DNA of 64,000 bases from Spongilla lacustris (lineage: Eukaryota > Porifera > Demospongiae > Spongillida > Spongillidae). A program made the position numbers and the translations under genes. Positions 42,545-53,090 of this stretch are shown piece after piece. The notes under the pieces are model-generated. The model did not search any database. It worked only from the letters and a program-made list of their open reading frames with translations, and was not told the DNA's origin. The stretch's first letter is position 1, and each line of letters begins with the position of its first letter. The stretch lies in assembly GCA_949361645.1 (NCBI GenBank), contig OX442437.1:1508296-1572295 (forward strand), in the 5' to 3' direction.

Positions 42545-43495
42545 TTTTGAACTGATAGTCTTAAAGGATTTTGAATTATTTTAATAAATTCCTATGTATC
42601 TGTTGAGGCAATATAGTATCTGTTGCGATTTGAGGAAATGTTTGCATTTATTAACAAGTAGTGACTTCATTTACCTCTAGAAACATTCTCTTCCTTGCAT
42701 TGAGTCTTCTTATAAGTCTAGAATGCTGTATTTATTTTGAGGTCATCATTGGCTTTTCATTGCTACCATGTAACCCTTGCTCTCCTTATTGCAAACAAGT
42801 GGGTAATTTCATCAGCTTTGCACTGAAGCAATGCAGGATAGTTTTTGATGTTTTTGTACATTTAAACTTCCATCAATGAAGCATACATGTATGTCAGCAT
42901 TAGGTACATGCTGAACATGGTAGTCAACAAGACCAAGGGTCTGTTCAGATAGCATATTATGCACTGGAGCGGCTTGACTTCTTCTATCATAGCTTCTGGT
43001 GGGTTAGTGAGAGAACCATACAAATATGGCATCAGCTACTGCGCAAGAACTTCAGGTTTACTTCTTCCAACCATGCTCATAACTTCATCAAAATAAGATT
43101 CTTCATCACTTGATAATTGTGCTTGTAAGCACAATAGTCTCATCCTCGTGACGCAGCTAAGACAACATTTTGATGATGCAGTTAGAAAGATGGTTTTGTA
43201 ATAGGTCCCATGCATAATATCATTATCGTGGAAACCATTTCAAAGTTAGCCTTACATCCATAAATTCTCAGTGTAAAGATCTTCATCCAAGGCAATAAAA
43301 TTTTCATTTAATCCTAGTACTCTTTATTCTGTCAGAAATCATTAATTAAGCTGGACGTGACGTCAAATTTTGACTACATGCAGTAACACATATTTTAATG
43401 ACATCTCTCTAAGCAATCATCAGATAAAATAAGTCCTGGCATTAAATTGATTTCCTACATATCAAATAACAGTCCCTGGCATGACATACAATCAT
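42545..43495. repeat. 0.95-kb dispersed repeat, copy 1 (direct partner 47650-48545)
   Basis: Both copies share AGCATATTATGCACTGGAGC, TGACATCTCTCTA(A/G)GCAATC and other long stretches. On the minus strand both encode remnants of HNMLSEQTLGLVDY...NADICFIDG; this copy carries indels. The frame looks protein-derived, perhaps from a mobile element, but I cannot name the family. Confidence 0.85.
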
Positions 43496-43550
43496 ATCGG
43501 GCTCTAGCTTCGTCCCCAGGCCCAATTTTTATATTATAGTAGGGAAAAAT

Positions 43551-43741
43551 ATGCTGAAAACCTACTTGTACTCTCGTGGTGCGCACTCATTGGAACTACC
43601 CTACACAGTTGGAAAACTTTGGTGGCGAGAAGGAGTCTGGTATTGACGGACAAGGCCTTTGCCAATGAGTGCGCACCATGAGAGTACAAATAGGTTTTTA
43701 GCATTGTGCGCACCATGAGAGTACAAGTAGGTTTTCAGCAT
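43551..43741. repeat. Hairpin with one arm duplicated
   Basis: The left arm (43551-43593) pairs with 43662-43703; a second copy of the right arm follows directly at 43706-43741. Either right arm can pair with the single left arm, giving two alternative hairpins. Confidence 0.85.
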
Positions 43742-44041
43742 TGTGGCTTCGGCTAAAGATGGCAAGTAACGTGAGATGGCCAGCCTACATGTACCAATCA
43801 TAGAGATAAGAATTTGGTCCAAGGAGCAAGGGATAGTAAGTCGACGTACAAAACTCTACATACACGACGGTCTGGGGCGAGGAAGAGTTTACGCTAAAAA
43901 CGAGATGGTGTACGGAAAGGTGTACAAACAAAAATTACAGAAGTGTACGATTACCACTTTTCTTGGTAATTATTATTTTTTTCTCTCTGTATAATAATAA
44001 TATAAATCAAGTAATTACATTGCAAGGATACATGAAGTATA

Positions 44042-44738
44042 CTAATGTGTACTAAAGGGGGCAGTCAGACAGTAAACTAAAAAATATATAGATGAGACCT
44101 GTGCAACCCTTGTAATCAGGTCGACAGGGGAGTGGTTAAAGGCATGGTCTATAGTTGATCGAGCTCCTCTGATGCACATGATGGAGGAGCGTGGAGAGAT
44201 GACATTGAATCCAGGCCATGGTTGAACTATAAGAGTGGCTCCACTTTGCTGAGAGCTGGGCAGCAATGCTTTTGTTAACCACTGTGGCCTCCCTTCCTAA
44301 GCCTCCAGTGGCAGAGAAGATGAGTGAGGTGAAGGAGGCATGCTCAACTTCGACGATCCGACACTCATAGGCTCGTTTCTTTGAGGCCTCATGGGTACGG
44401 TAACAGGCAGATGGTTGAGGTCGTCTATTTGAGGGGGGTAGGGGTTGAAAACCTTTACGTCAAAGAATGCCCTCTTAAAATGACTCCCCCAGAATCCATC
44501 TGCTGCTACATCAAGTCGAGCACCATCCTGGAAGTTGGCTGAGGCAGAGGTGGGAATTTCACCTGTGATGGGTTGAAGATGAGGCTCAGTTGAAACATTG
44601 TGGCAGATTTTTGACAGGAGATAGGCAGTATAGTCTCTGATCTCATTGTGCCTGATGGAAGGGAAACCACCTTTTGGACATGACAGTGCAAGAAGGCAGC
44701 ACCACAGGCACAGCTGGTGGGCGTATTGGCAGGTAACC
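44042..44738 (-). pseudogene. LINE-like retroelement copy 2, 3' part
   Basis: On the minus strand, decayed frames read CHVQKGGFPSIRHNEIRDYT, then EPHLQP and DGARLDVAADGFWG, the same His/Cys motif and C-terminal nuclease-like domain as in copy 1 (3640-5345). In-frame stops and frameshifts are present. The upstream part continues at 46079-46473 after a 1.34-kb insertion. Confidence 0.75.
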
Positions 44739-46078
44739 CAGGGGCTGATCCAGAGAGGGTGGATAGGGTGGCTAGCCCACCCCCCCCCCCCCCCCCTTCC
44801 TCAAATACGAATACTAAAATAGTGATTGAGAACTATCAGCAATTTCTGTTTGAGGGCTAATAGCATTTCTGTTCAACATATTCCATTTAGGGGTGAAAAA
44901 AAGATGATGATGCTTTGTTTGTTTTTTTGTGGGATCAGATGTTTATTTTGATACATGCATATTAATTGTGACTAGTACATAGCACAAAAGAAAAATCAAT
45001 GTAAGCATATAGTTGCCAGTGCACATCTTTAAACTGCATGATAATACTAAGTTACCAAATATGTCAATCATTTACACAAAAACATCATATGAAAGTTGTG
45101 ATTTATTCATACAACACTGATTCACTACACAACTTTCTATGGTGCATTTGTGTGAATGATTGCTACTCCTAAATAAGGAAAACTACAAAATTCAATCTAA
45201 AATTCTTTGCATTGCTTGGTGCCTGCCATGCATTTAGTTTCTGTCTCAAAGCGAAAAGAGTAGTTTAGGTTCTTTTGTGTACTCATGATTTACAAACCAT
45301 AATAGGTCCGAGAAATAACTTGAAAAATATTCCAAGATAGATTCTCATTTATGATCAGTTGATTGTGCATACATAGCTAAATCCTATGGGATTTGTGAAT
45401 TGACAGCCACAGTATTGATACCTTCTTGAGACATCCTTCATGTTATAATCTTGAAGCCAACGTCTCTGAAATTTAGCCTGTTTCCTTTTCCTTACTCCAG
45501 CAACACTAAATCATACAGTATTTTAAAATTAAAAACAGCATCTGCAAGCCTGTCCTGCTCAGATATCAGTACTGATATCTTTCATTATCATTTCATGTTC
45601 TTGACTGTCAGATTGCATATTGTACAGACATCCTGAGCCGGATCCTATTCCTCTGACTGCTCCTCATGTCTGCATGATCAGTGTTAGGAAGTACAGCCGA
45701 GGAGGTTTTACACCCATCATTTAGATGCTGATTGTCTGATTGAGATATACATGTATACTGCTTCCAGATCAGAATCTGTATCGGCATTATCATCCATTAG
45801 ATTCGGACTCGTAGGATACACAAGTAACTGGTAGGCCAGATACTGATGGCTCGCTGTGATCAGGACCTTTGAGTATTTCACTTTCCGAGTTGAACTTGAA
45901 AAAGTCCAATCAATAAGGACTTGCACTTCAATTGCAACATTCTTGACGGAAAGCAGCTAGGCAAAATGAACTCAGTAAAAAATCTGATACGATGAGTGCA
46001 CCTGTCCTAAAGAAAACACTTTTTCATGCACCCCCCCCCCCCCCCCCCCCCCCTCCTAAATTCCTGGATCAGCGCCTG
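44739..46078. mobile_element. 1.34-kb non-autonomous DNA transposon inserted in LINE copy 2
   Basis: Ends are CAGGGGCTGATCCAG and its near complement CTGGATCAGCGCCTG; the direct repeat TAACC flanks it (44734-44738 and 46079-46083). Removing the insert with one TAACC restores a continuous LINE frame across the site, confirming both borders. CAGGGGC-type ends resemble hAT elements, but a 5-bp TSD is not the usual 8. Long C runs lie near both ends (44780-44796, 46031-46053). No transposase. Confidence 0.85.
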
Positions 46079-46473
46079 TAACCAGCCATATCTAAGAGCT
46101 AATGCATCTTGGAAGGCAGTCTTGTGGAGGGTAAACCCATGCTCCTCTATAGGTAGCACTGTAAGCCAGCTGGATGCTCCTTTTACTTGACATAAGTCCA
46201 TTGCTAGCTGGAGATTGGAAGGCAGCATGGCTCTGCAGCAGTATTGTGTCTGTTATGTTTCATTTTCGCTACTTCCTTTATCGATTTTTGTTGCTCTGTG
46301 AGTGTCTCTTCATTGTAGTCATAGTTGTGAGACAAGAGGTTGCTTACTAGTGGCTGAGAGATGAGGCTGGAAGAGTGGAATTCAGACTGGGATAAAGTAG
46401 ATGGGTTTATTAAACCCATTCCACCTAATCTGGCTGGCAAGGAGAACAACTCTTGGCACTGGTTTCTCTGAAG
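46079..46473 (-). pseudogene. LINE-like retroelement copy 2, 5'-truncated RT C-terminal part
   Basis: Minus-strand frame with LFSLPARLGGMGLINPSTLS and, after a frameshift near 46210, HKTAFQDALALRYGW, the conserved region following RT in copy 1. The catalytic RT core is missing, so truncation lies near 46474, exactly where a Rab exon is joined in frame. Confidence 0.75.
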
Positions 46474-46602
46474 GAGACTCGATGCCATCTGCTGCCCTCT
46501 CTCTGTGCTTATAACCCTCCTCGAGTCAAGATCACACTTGTTCCCCACCAGCAGCACATCAGCATCAGGACAATGCTGAAGGATATAATGGCATTCTTGG
46601 TC
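46474..46602 (-). pseudogene. Rab-type GTPase exon, fused in frame to LINE sequence
   Basis: After the acceptor tgtcattag the minus strand encodes HCPDADVLLVGNKCDLDSRR and VISTERGQQMASS, the G4 box (NKCD) and following helix of Rab GTPases. Instead of continuing to the ETSAK box, the frame runs without a stop for about 75 more codons of LINE protein (46473 down to 46204). An upstream Rab exon lies at 47375-47415. No P-loop, switch I or G5 exon was found in the window, so this is probably a gene remnant. An expressed chimera cannot be excluded. Confidence 0.65.
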
Positions 46603-46754
46603 CTAATGACATCATAATATACACTGATCCATAAAGTTTCATTTTGGCAGTGATTTGTAAATACTCAATCTCTGACAGAGTTGATTCATTGGAAATTATC
46701 TTTTGTGCAGATATTGATATACTTGGATCAAGCAGCAGCTACAATATCAAATCT

Positions 46755-46930
46755 TCCTCCTCCCATCTCCTCCCTCCTCCCATCTCCTCCCTCCTCCCAT
46801 CTCCTCCCTCCTCCCATCTCCTCCCTCCTCCCATCTCCTCCCTCCTTCCATCTCCTCCCTCCTCCCATCTCCTCCCTCCTCCCATCTCCTCCCTCCTCCC
46901 ATCTCCTCCCTCCTCCCATCTCCTCCCCTC
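46755..46930. repeat. 17-bp tandem repeat, about 10 copies
   Basis: Units of CCCATCTCCTCCCTCCT with one CTTCCAT variant. Pyrimidine-only except for one A per unit. Confidence 0.95.
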
Positions 46931-47074
46931 TCATCTAGCGGTATTGGTGGCCCCATAACTTGTTATTGGAAGTGCGATAGCCTCAGAATTCTCATGGACC
47001 CTGTGAAAGTCATCCATTCTTGTAATACCATACATACATGCATGTGGCCCTTCCATCTCCTAGTCTTCTCTCCT

Positions 47075-47300
47075 CCTCTCCTCCCCTCTCCTCCTCTCCT
47101 CCCCTCTCCTCCTCTCCTCCCCTCTCATCATCTATTCCCCTCTCCTCCTCTCCTCCCCTCTCCTCCTCTCCTCCCCTCTCCTCCTCTCCTCCCCTCTCCT
47201 CCTCTCCTCCCCTCTCATCATCTATTCCCCTCTCCTCCTCTCCTCCCCTCTCCTCCTCTCCTCCCCTCTCATCATCTATTCCCCTCTCCTCCTATCCTAG
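47075..47300. repeat. 18-bp tandem repeat with a higher-order pattern
   Basis: CCCCTCTCCTCCTCTCCT units alternate with the variant CCCCTCTCATCATCTATT, which recurs at 47122, 47210 and 47266. Confidence 0.95.
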
Positions 47301-47374
47301 CTCCTTCTTTACATAACATCCTAGTTGGTCCTAACACAGGCAAAACTTTAACTGGTCCCCAGGCTTTACCTCAC

Positions 47375-47415
47375 CTCCGCTTCTGATTGGTGATGTCATA
47401 CACAAGCATGACACC
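47375..47415 (-). pseudogene. Rab-type GTPase exon (G3-G4 segment)
   Basis: Between acceptor ccctttcag and donor CGGAG|gtgagg the minus strand encodes GVMLVYDITNQKRR, matching the (G)IMLVYDIT strand of Rab GTPases. It ends in phase 2, whereas the exon at 46602 begins in phase 0, so an exon between them is missing or unrecognised. Same strand as the Ras gene but a separate gene. Confidence 0.6.
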
Positions 47416-47649
47416 CTGAAAGGGAAGTATAACACTTAAATTCACACAACATACGCATAACATGCAGTGTAAATATTGTCCTAATGATAGGAACAGTTTG
47501 TACAAAAACGGCATTTTAAAAATAAATAAATAAATTTTTGGGACAGTTGCCAAGAAAATTGCGCTTCGCATATATTTTTCAGTGTCTACTACTGTATTTA
47601 TGATAGTACCTTATATACTGTACTTTAATAACAGCCCCCTTTTCCAGGT

Positions 47650-48545
47650 GCTCTAACTGATAGCCTTAAAGGATTTTTCAGTTATTATTTTAATAAATTC
47701 GTACGTATCTGTTGAGATAATAGTATCTGTTGAGATGTGCGGAGGAAATGTTTGACTTTATTTTACAAACATTCTCTTGCTTTCATTAAGTCTAGAATGC
47801 TGTATTTATTTTCATCATTGGCTTTTCATTAATGTAAAGCTTGCTCTCCTTGTTTCAAACAAGTGGGTAATTGCTCTTGAATTCCATCAGCTTTGTCCTG
47901 AGGCCATGCAGGATAGTTTTTGATGTTTTTGTACATTTAAACTTCCCATCAATGAAGCATATGTCAGCATTAGGTACATGCTGAACATGAGGGTAGTCAA
48001 CAAGACCAAGGGTCTGTTCAGATAGCATATTATGCACTGGAGCAGCTTGACTTCCTCTATCATAGCTTCTGGTGAGTTAATGCAAATATGGCTTCAATTG
48101 CTGCGCAAGAACTCCTGGAGTACTTCTTACAGCCATGCTCATAACTTCATCAAAATGAGGTTCTTCATCACTTGATAATTGTGCTTATCCTCTTGACTTA
48201 GCTAAGACATCAGTTTGATGATGCAGTTAAAAAGAAAGTGGTTTGTAATAGGTCCCACAATATCATTGAGCACATCTTTATTGTGGAAACCATTTCAAGG
48301 TTAGCCTTACATGCATTATTACTCAGTGTAAAGATCTTCATCCAAGGCAATAAAATTTTCAATTACTGAATCAGTTATTCTGTCAGAAATCATTCATTAA
48401 GCTGGACGTTAAATAGTGTCTACAGTAACACATATTTTAATGACATCTCTCTAGGCAATCATCAGATAAAATAAGACCTGGCATTAAAATGATTTCCTAC
48501 ATATCAAATAACAGTCCCTGGCTTGACATACAATCATATCCCATT
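47650..48545. repeat. 0.9-kb dispersed repeat, copy 2 (direct partner 42545-43495)
   Basis: Better preserved than copy 1. The minus strand has a 60-codon frame starting MHNMLSEQTLGLVDYPHVQH with NADICFIDGKFK, open but without a recognised domain. The two copies bracket the Rab/LINE region, so unequal exchange between them could delete it. Confidence 0.85.
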
Positions 48546-50478
48546 CTCTAGTTACATTGATAATGCTATGAATCTTACTTTTAATGGCAGTGTCACAAAA
48601 AAGCACTCTTCGGCACAATATATATATCTGCGCAGACAATAGGATTGTCTAGCACTTAGTCCCACTCCCAAATACTTAACTTTGTAATACACAGGCAGCT
48701 GAACGACAACAGTTTTCATCATTCCGCTTGACAGCGTCGACGTCCACAGCGTCTGTAACAAATATATCGATCCAAAGCACTAGTTTCCTTTTCTACATCG
48801 TACAAACGATTGGTTGGCATTAGCGTGCAGCGTTCAAAAGTTGTCATGCACGCTCTAGTCACACGATAGCTAAAAATACATTTACTCAAAAAATTAATTC
48901 CGCGGTAACGCGTCATTAAAAAATATCCCCTGGTAAACCTTTAGGCATGGCCGTAGTCAATCACCAAAATTTGGGGGGGGGGGGGGGGGGGGCTAATTAA
49001 TTTCATGAGTCATGATAAAATGATGCATACGTACGTATGACACTAAATTAAACATTATGTGCAGTATGCATTAAACAAATGTTCCAAATACAGTGTGGCG
49101 GCTTGAATTATGGCTTACGAAGTCATTTGCCACTGCTTGAAGGTCTAACATATCTGTATCATATGCATCTTTATGCAGACGTAAAATCATGCACCAGTTT
49201 AAAGACTGTTGCTTGTTGATGATAATAAACGACTGCATGGTATACCCTAAGAAAAATTTCTTCTAAGTCTTGCTACGATTTGTTCCAAATTCTTGCGTAA
49301 TATACCGTAAAATCACAATTAAACGCCGCGGCCTTTAATCGGGACACTAGTGAAATTTTTGTTAGTGTTGGAAATTAAAATGTATCTTTTGAATGATACA
49401 CAGCAACCTCAGCAGCTTTTGGAAATGCAATTCCCAATGTATCCTGCATGTATTTATCTGTTGCAAGTTAGCTCAAGTTCCACTCACTGTCGTTTATCTT
49501 GCTCGCCTCGGATGCGATGTAACGACATTTGTACCCGTTGGGATGCACGCTTTTTAATAGCGTGCGTTGGCTATACACAAACGGTAACATCCATACGATC
49601 ACCTCTCGGCGTTTAAACTTATAGCAATCATTCTCTCCCGAAGTTACAGTCGCTTAAAACAAGTAGGTCTTTCCCGCTCGTTTGCAATTTGGCGTCAGAT
49701 ATATTAATGTTGCCGATAAAAACTCATCACATGACCTATAACGTTTCACCCATAATAACTGAAAACAGTCCGCAATTCACGCACGCGCAATGCATCGATC
49801 AGTCATATACACATGTATAATCTGCAGCAACAGGTAAAAATCGAAAGAAGTGCTATGATAAACCAGAGATCATATATTATGATCTCTGGATAAACTGTTC
49901 GTAGATCAGCATCTCCAAGCCTAGAAAATTAAATTATGCGTTCGATCGCAAAAGTCTTATAACGGATTTACCTCAACAAAAGAACAGCTTTCTGTAGCTG
50001 TAACTGTCTGTAAGTCACTCCAAAGCTAAGACGACTTCACAAAACCCTTTGTTTGTCCGAAAAATCTGGGAACGAGGATTGCGACAATTTATCGGGACCT
50101 ACGTTAGTTGGTCCTATGTAGGATTTGAAGTGTCATGAATACAATTAGTAAAACACCAGATTCCACTGTTGTCGTTGCACCGTAGAATCAGTTGGACTAT
50201 AGCGAGCGTATTTGGATACAGCCAACGATTACCTACAATGTTGTAAAACTGCCGTCGCTTAGAAAGCTCAGACAACAGAGATAACGCTCACTCGTTCCCA
50301 CACTCGAACCAGAAAAAAAGTTTCTTCATCTTCCGGATCTGATAAGATAAGATTCGCTCGTTAGCCGTTATGCGGAAGCACTAGAACTAATAAGACAGGA
50401 ACTTACTGCCGAGTTAGATTTTTTTTATTATTTTCGTAAGGGTAGTTATGCTTGACACAAATTTCGATCTTTAGCAAC
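48546..50478. other. No supported gene; one poly-G tract
   Basis: A run of 20 G lies at 48973-48992 next to CACCAAAATTT. No coding exon, RNA gene or further repeat could be supported. Confidence 0.5.
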
Positions 50479-50694
50479 TTAGTTATGGTATAGAGCGCTA
50501 TGACGACGATGTCTAGCAGCATTTGTTGGATACACTACTGGTCTCGGCCGTACATCAATTTGGGAGGGACGTCCGCGGGTTTTTCGTCGACAGCTGCAGC
50601 AATCATGGCAAACTCCGGACTTAGATGTTCTACAAGCTCCACTTCTATGTTTGCCCTTTTGCTCAGAGCATCCAGGCGGCATCCCAAATTGCAA
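50479..50694 (-). CDS. Small Cys- and Arg-rich ORF, possibly a partial exon
   Basis: A 71-codon minus-strand frame contains the cluster CRTSKSGVCHDCCSCRRKTR followed by GRPSQIDVRPRPVVYPTNAA and ends ALYHN. The Cys spacing (C..CC.C) and basic GRP motif suggest a zinc-binding or DNA-binding segment of a larger protein. Family not recognised. No clear splice sites were assigned, so it may be a transposon relic. Confidence 0.3.
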   Translation of the reverse strand: MQFGMPPGCSEQKGKHRSGACRTSKSGVCHDCCSCRRKTRGRPSQIDVRPRPVVYPTNAARHRRHSALYHN

Positions 50695-51162
50695 GTGAAA
50701 AAAATGGTTTACTATTTGCCGTTAATAGGATACGCAAATTCATTGCCGACGATCAGCTCTCGGGGGAACTAAAAGATGCAGTGTCTTCTGAATGGAAACT
50801 GGTTATTTGTTCTTTTCTCTTATATAAGCTTTACATCTACTTGTTATACTAATGAAACATTCAAAAAGCAATGAAACCAAGTAGAAAAAAAGAGCACCTT
50901 GAATACTGTGGCCACTCGTTAAAACGATAATGAGCTGTTACAGTACGACAAGCGTCTATGCCTGCAGATTTTTTATATTTCTCACTTCATTAGTAATGAT
51001 TGGAGTATTATATTAAATGTTTTGCTTAGAAAAAAAAAACTCATAGGACGGAATTATGAATATTTTATATTCCCCAAAATTTCCCCGCATCTGTCGTACA
51101 CGCTGTGTTAAATGGAATTGGACAGTTTGGACTTGCCCCAAAACGTAATTTAATAACGTACT

Positions 51163-51383
51163 TGACTTTTCTTCCTCCACCGCTAAGTCTTCGACGCTTC
51201 CCATTTGAACGTTTACTAGAATTGATAAGAGCTATCAATTTCTCTTTTTGGCGTCTCCAATCGCGTACTTGCCTCTCATCAACGTGCAGCTAAGGCCTTA
51301 GCAATCGGGCGATTGCTTTCACTGTTGGGTCGTTGTGCAACTTGCAGTTTGAAATCGATATCGTAACACTTTCGTTTGGACAT
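51163..51383 (-). pseudogene. Frameshifted N-terminal HTH of a pogo/CENP-B-like transposase
   Basis: The minus strand reads MSKRKCYDIDFKLQVAQ, NSESNRPIAKALA, then with a one-base frame change HVDERQVRDWRRQKEKL and RLSGGGRK. This order (basic start, FKL, ANR..A...V....VRDWRKQKE, GGGRK) is typical of the first helix-turn-helix in pogo/Tigger-type transposases and derived host proteins. No catalytic domain follows, so it is a decayed fragment. Confidence 0.55.
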
Positions 51384-51648
51384 TTTTTGGACAAAGCTGT
51401 CTAAATTGGTATTCGATGCTATCGCGGGATCCGGACAAGCGCGATAGCATCGAGGGGCGCTAGTAGCGAGGTCTATTGATATAGATGTGGGAAGTAATGT
51501 AATTTGGCAAGTGTACACAGATATGATAGCGAGTGACTTGAATATCATTAAATATTGTAGTCCCTGTATTCAGTAAAGAAGTGTGGGTTTTAATACAATC
51601 GCGTGGTAATATGTTATATGATAGCGATAGCAACGAGAATGATAGCCA

Positions 51649-51703
51649 CGAGGGGCGATAGTAGCGAGGGGCGATAGTAGCGAGGGGCGATAGTAGCGAG
51701 GGC
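51649..51703. repeat. 16-bp tandem repeat GAGGGGCGATAGTAGC
   Basis: Three full units plus flanking partial ones. A related GCGATAGCATCGAGGGGCGC sequence lies at 51439-51458. Confidence 0.85.
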
Positions 51704-51903
51704 CATAGAGTGCGATAGCGATAACATCGAGGGTATACTGCATAGCCTATAATATAGATATCCAAAAGTACAGTATTTGGGCGTGCATATCAATCTCCAT
51801 GCATTGCGATCATAACATCATTGCATGGCATGTACACAATTATGCAATTGTATTTCTTAATTTAAGAAGTTGCACTACTCTAACGATTATCTTCTGCTTT
51901 CCG

Positions 51904-52016
51904 CTAAAATGGTACACACAAGGAACCTCCAATCCGTCGCCTTCCTGTTACTTCACATGTGATTTCACCTCCGTGCGATATGAAACCTTTGAAATTATAC
52001 TTTGGCGACTTCTCGT
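51904..52016 (-). pseudogene. HIRAN-type domain, C-terminal part (split by Ty3/gypsy)
   Basis: On the minus strand, directly past the 5' LTR border, the frame that enters from 58547 continues with EKSPKYNFKGFISHGGEITC and EVTGRRR, the HGG.I.CEVTG block seen in the HIRAN-like proteins common in marine invertebrates. It stops at TAG (51904-51906) after SLCVPF, where relatives continue, so the stop may be premature. Confidence 0.55.
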
Positions 52017-52170
52017 TGTAACGAGCTGCATGCGCTTGCGCAGAAAGACCTTCAGTGTCGTGTGACATTTAATATATAAAGTACCTATTTTTGTATTAAG
52101 TACAGTTGTAACGCGTGATTGCAAGTGCTATTAACTGCTGTCACTATATCGTACCTGTTGGTCACTTACA
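52017..52170 (+). repeat. 5' LTR (154 bp)
   Basis: Contains TATATAAAG at 52073-52081, a likely promoter. It differs from the 3' LTR only by 11 extra bases around 52090-52100 (TTTGTATTAAG). The very short length is notable. Confidence 0.95.
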
Positions 52171-52171
52171 C

Positions 52172-52185
52172 TGGCGTAGTCGGCA
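52172..52185 (+). other. Primer binding site
   Basis: TGGCGTAGTCGGCA begins one base after the 5' LTR. TGG complements a tRNA CCA end, and the sequence resembles the TGGCGCAGTCGG type used by several animal gypsy elements. The tRNA is not assigned. Confidence 0.7.
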
Positions 52186-52187
52186 TC

Positions 52188-53090
52188 ATGTCCGGGAAGC
52201 CACTACTCCTTCCCGAATTGTTTGCCGGTGAGTCTCAAAACTGGACAGAATGGCTGGAGCATTTCGAGAGTGTGGCAGCCGTAAACAAGTGGGAGAGCGA
52301 CGCCGAGAAGCTGAAGTGGCTCAGAGTCCGGCTCACCGCCAAGGCGCAGACGGCAGTCCGCAAACTGCCGGGAAGTGTGCGGGATAACTATGGTGAGTGT
52401 ATCAAAGCTTTAAAACAGCGTTTTGAACCCGACAGCAAAAAAGAGTTGTACGTCGCTGAACTCCACACCCGAGCGAGACATAAAGGCGAAGATTGGGCCT
52501 CCTACGGGGACACCCTAAGGACGCTGGCGGACAAAGCTTACGGAGACCTGGAAGAAAAAGCGCGAGAACGACTGGCACTAACCCAATATCTTTCTCACAT
52601 AGATAATCCGCAGGTTGCTCTCGGAGTAAGACAGAAACGTCCGGAAACGGTGCAAGCTGCAGTGGTTGCTACTATTGAATTAGAGTCCTACCTCGGGAGT
52701 ATCAGCATTGCCAGTCAGCCTACACGAAGAGACCCTATGCCTGCCGTCTCTGTGGTTTCATCAGTTGCGGAAAATGAACCGTTGTCAGCAGCTCTCAAAC
52801 AGTTGAATGAGAGGCTAGAAAGGCTCGAAGTGCAAATGGTAAGCGCTCACTCTGACTCGCGCACACATAAGCCACAGGCTGACGAAGTTCATGGACGGAA
52901 GGCTACTGCGGCACTTACCTGTTGGAACTGCGGGAAGAGAGGGCATATAGCTAGGAGATGTTGGAGTCGTCAGAATCCCAATGAAAAGCATCAGGGAAAC
53001 TTCGGCGCGGGCCAGCCGTGCGAGGGAGGACATATGACTCAGGCGGCCCAGACCCAGAAACATATAAGTGTGTTAACTGTGCCTACTCTA
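52188..53090 (+). CDS. gag: gag of the Ty3/gypsy element (cut at its 3' end by a transposon)
   Basis: The likely start is the ATG of MSGKPLLLPELFAG, just after the PBS; the frame is open upstream to 52119, but that lies inside the LTR. The retrotransposon gag domain (W..WLEHFE, KLKWL...L...A, YGECIKALKQRFEP) fills the first 180 residues, then comes a coiled segment (LNERLERLEVQM) and one CCHC zinc knuckle CWNCGKRGHIARRC at 52920-52961. Gag should form the particle and bind the RNA. At 53091 the frame enters the inserted DNA element and stops at 53135. The frame on the far side (54530) is the same, so gag and pol formed one continuous reading frame before interruption, without the usual frameshift between them. 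Confidence 0.93.

Noticed and set aside
50500..50772. Plus-strand ORF opposite the Cys-rich frame
   Set aside because: No recognisable domain; the minus-strand frame has the more protein-like cysteine pattern.
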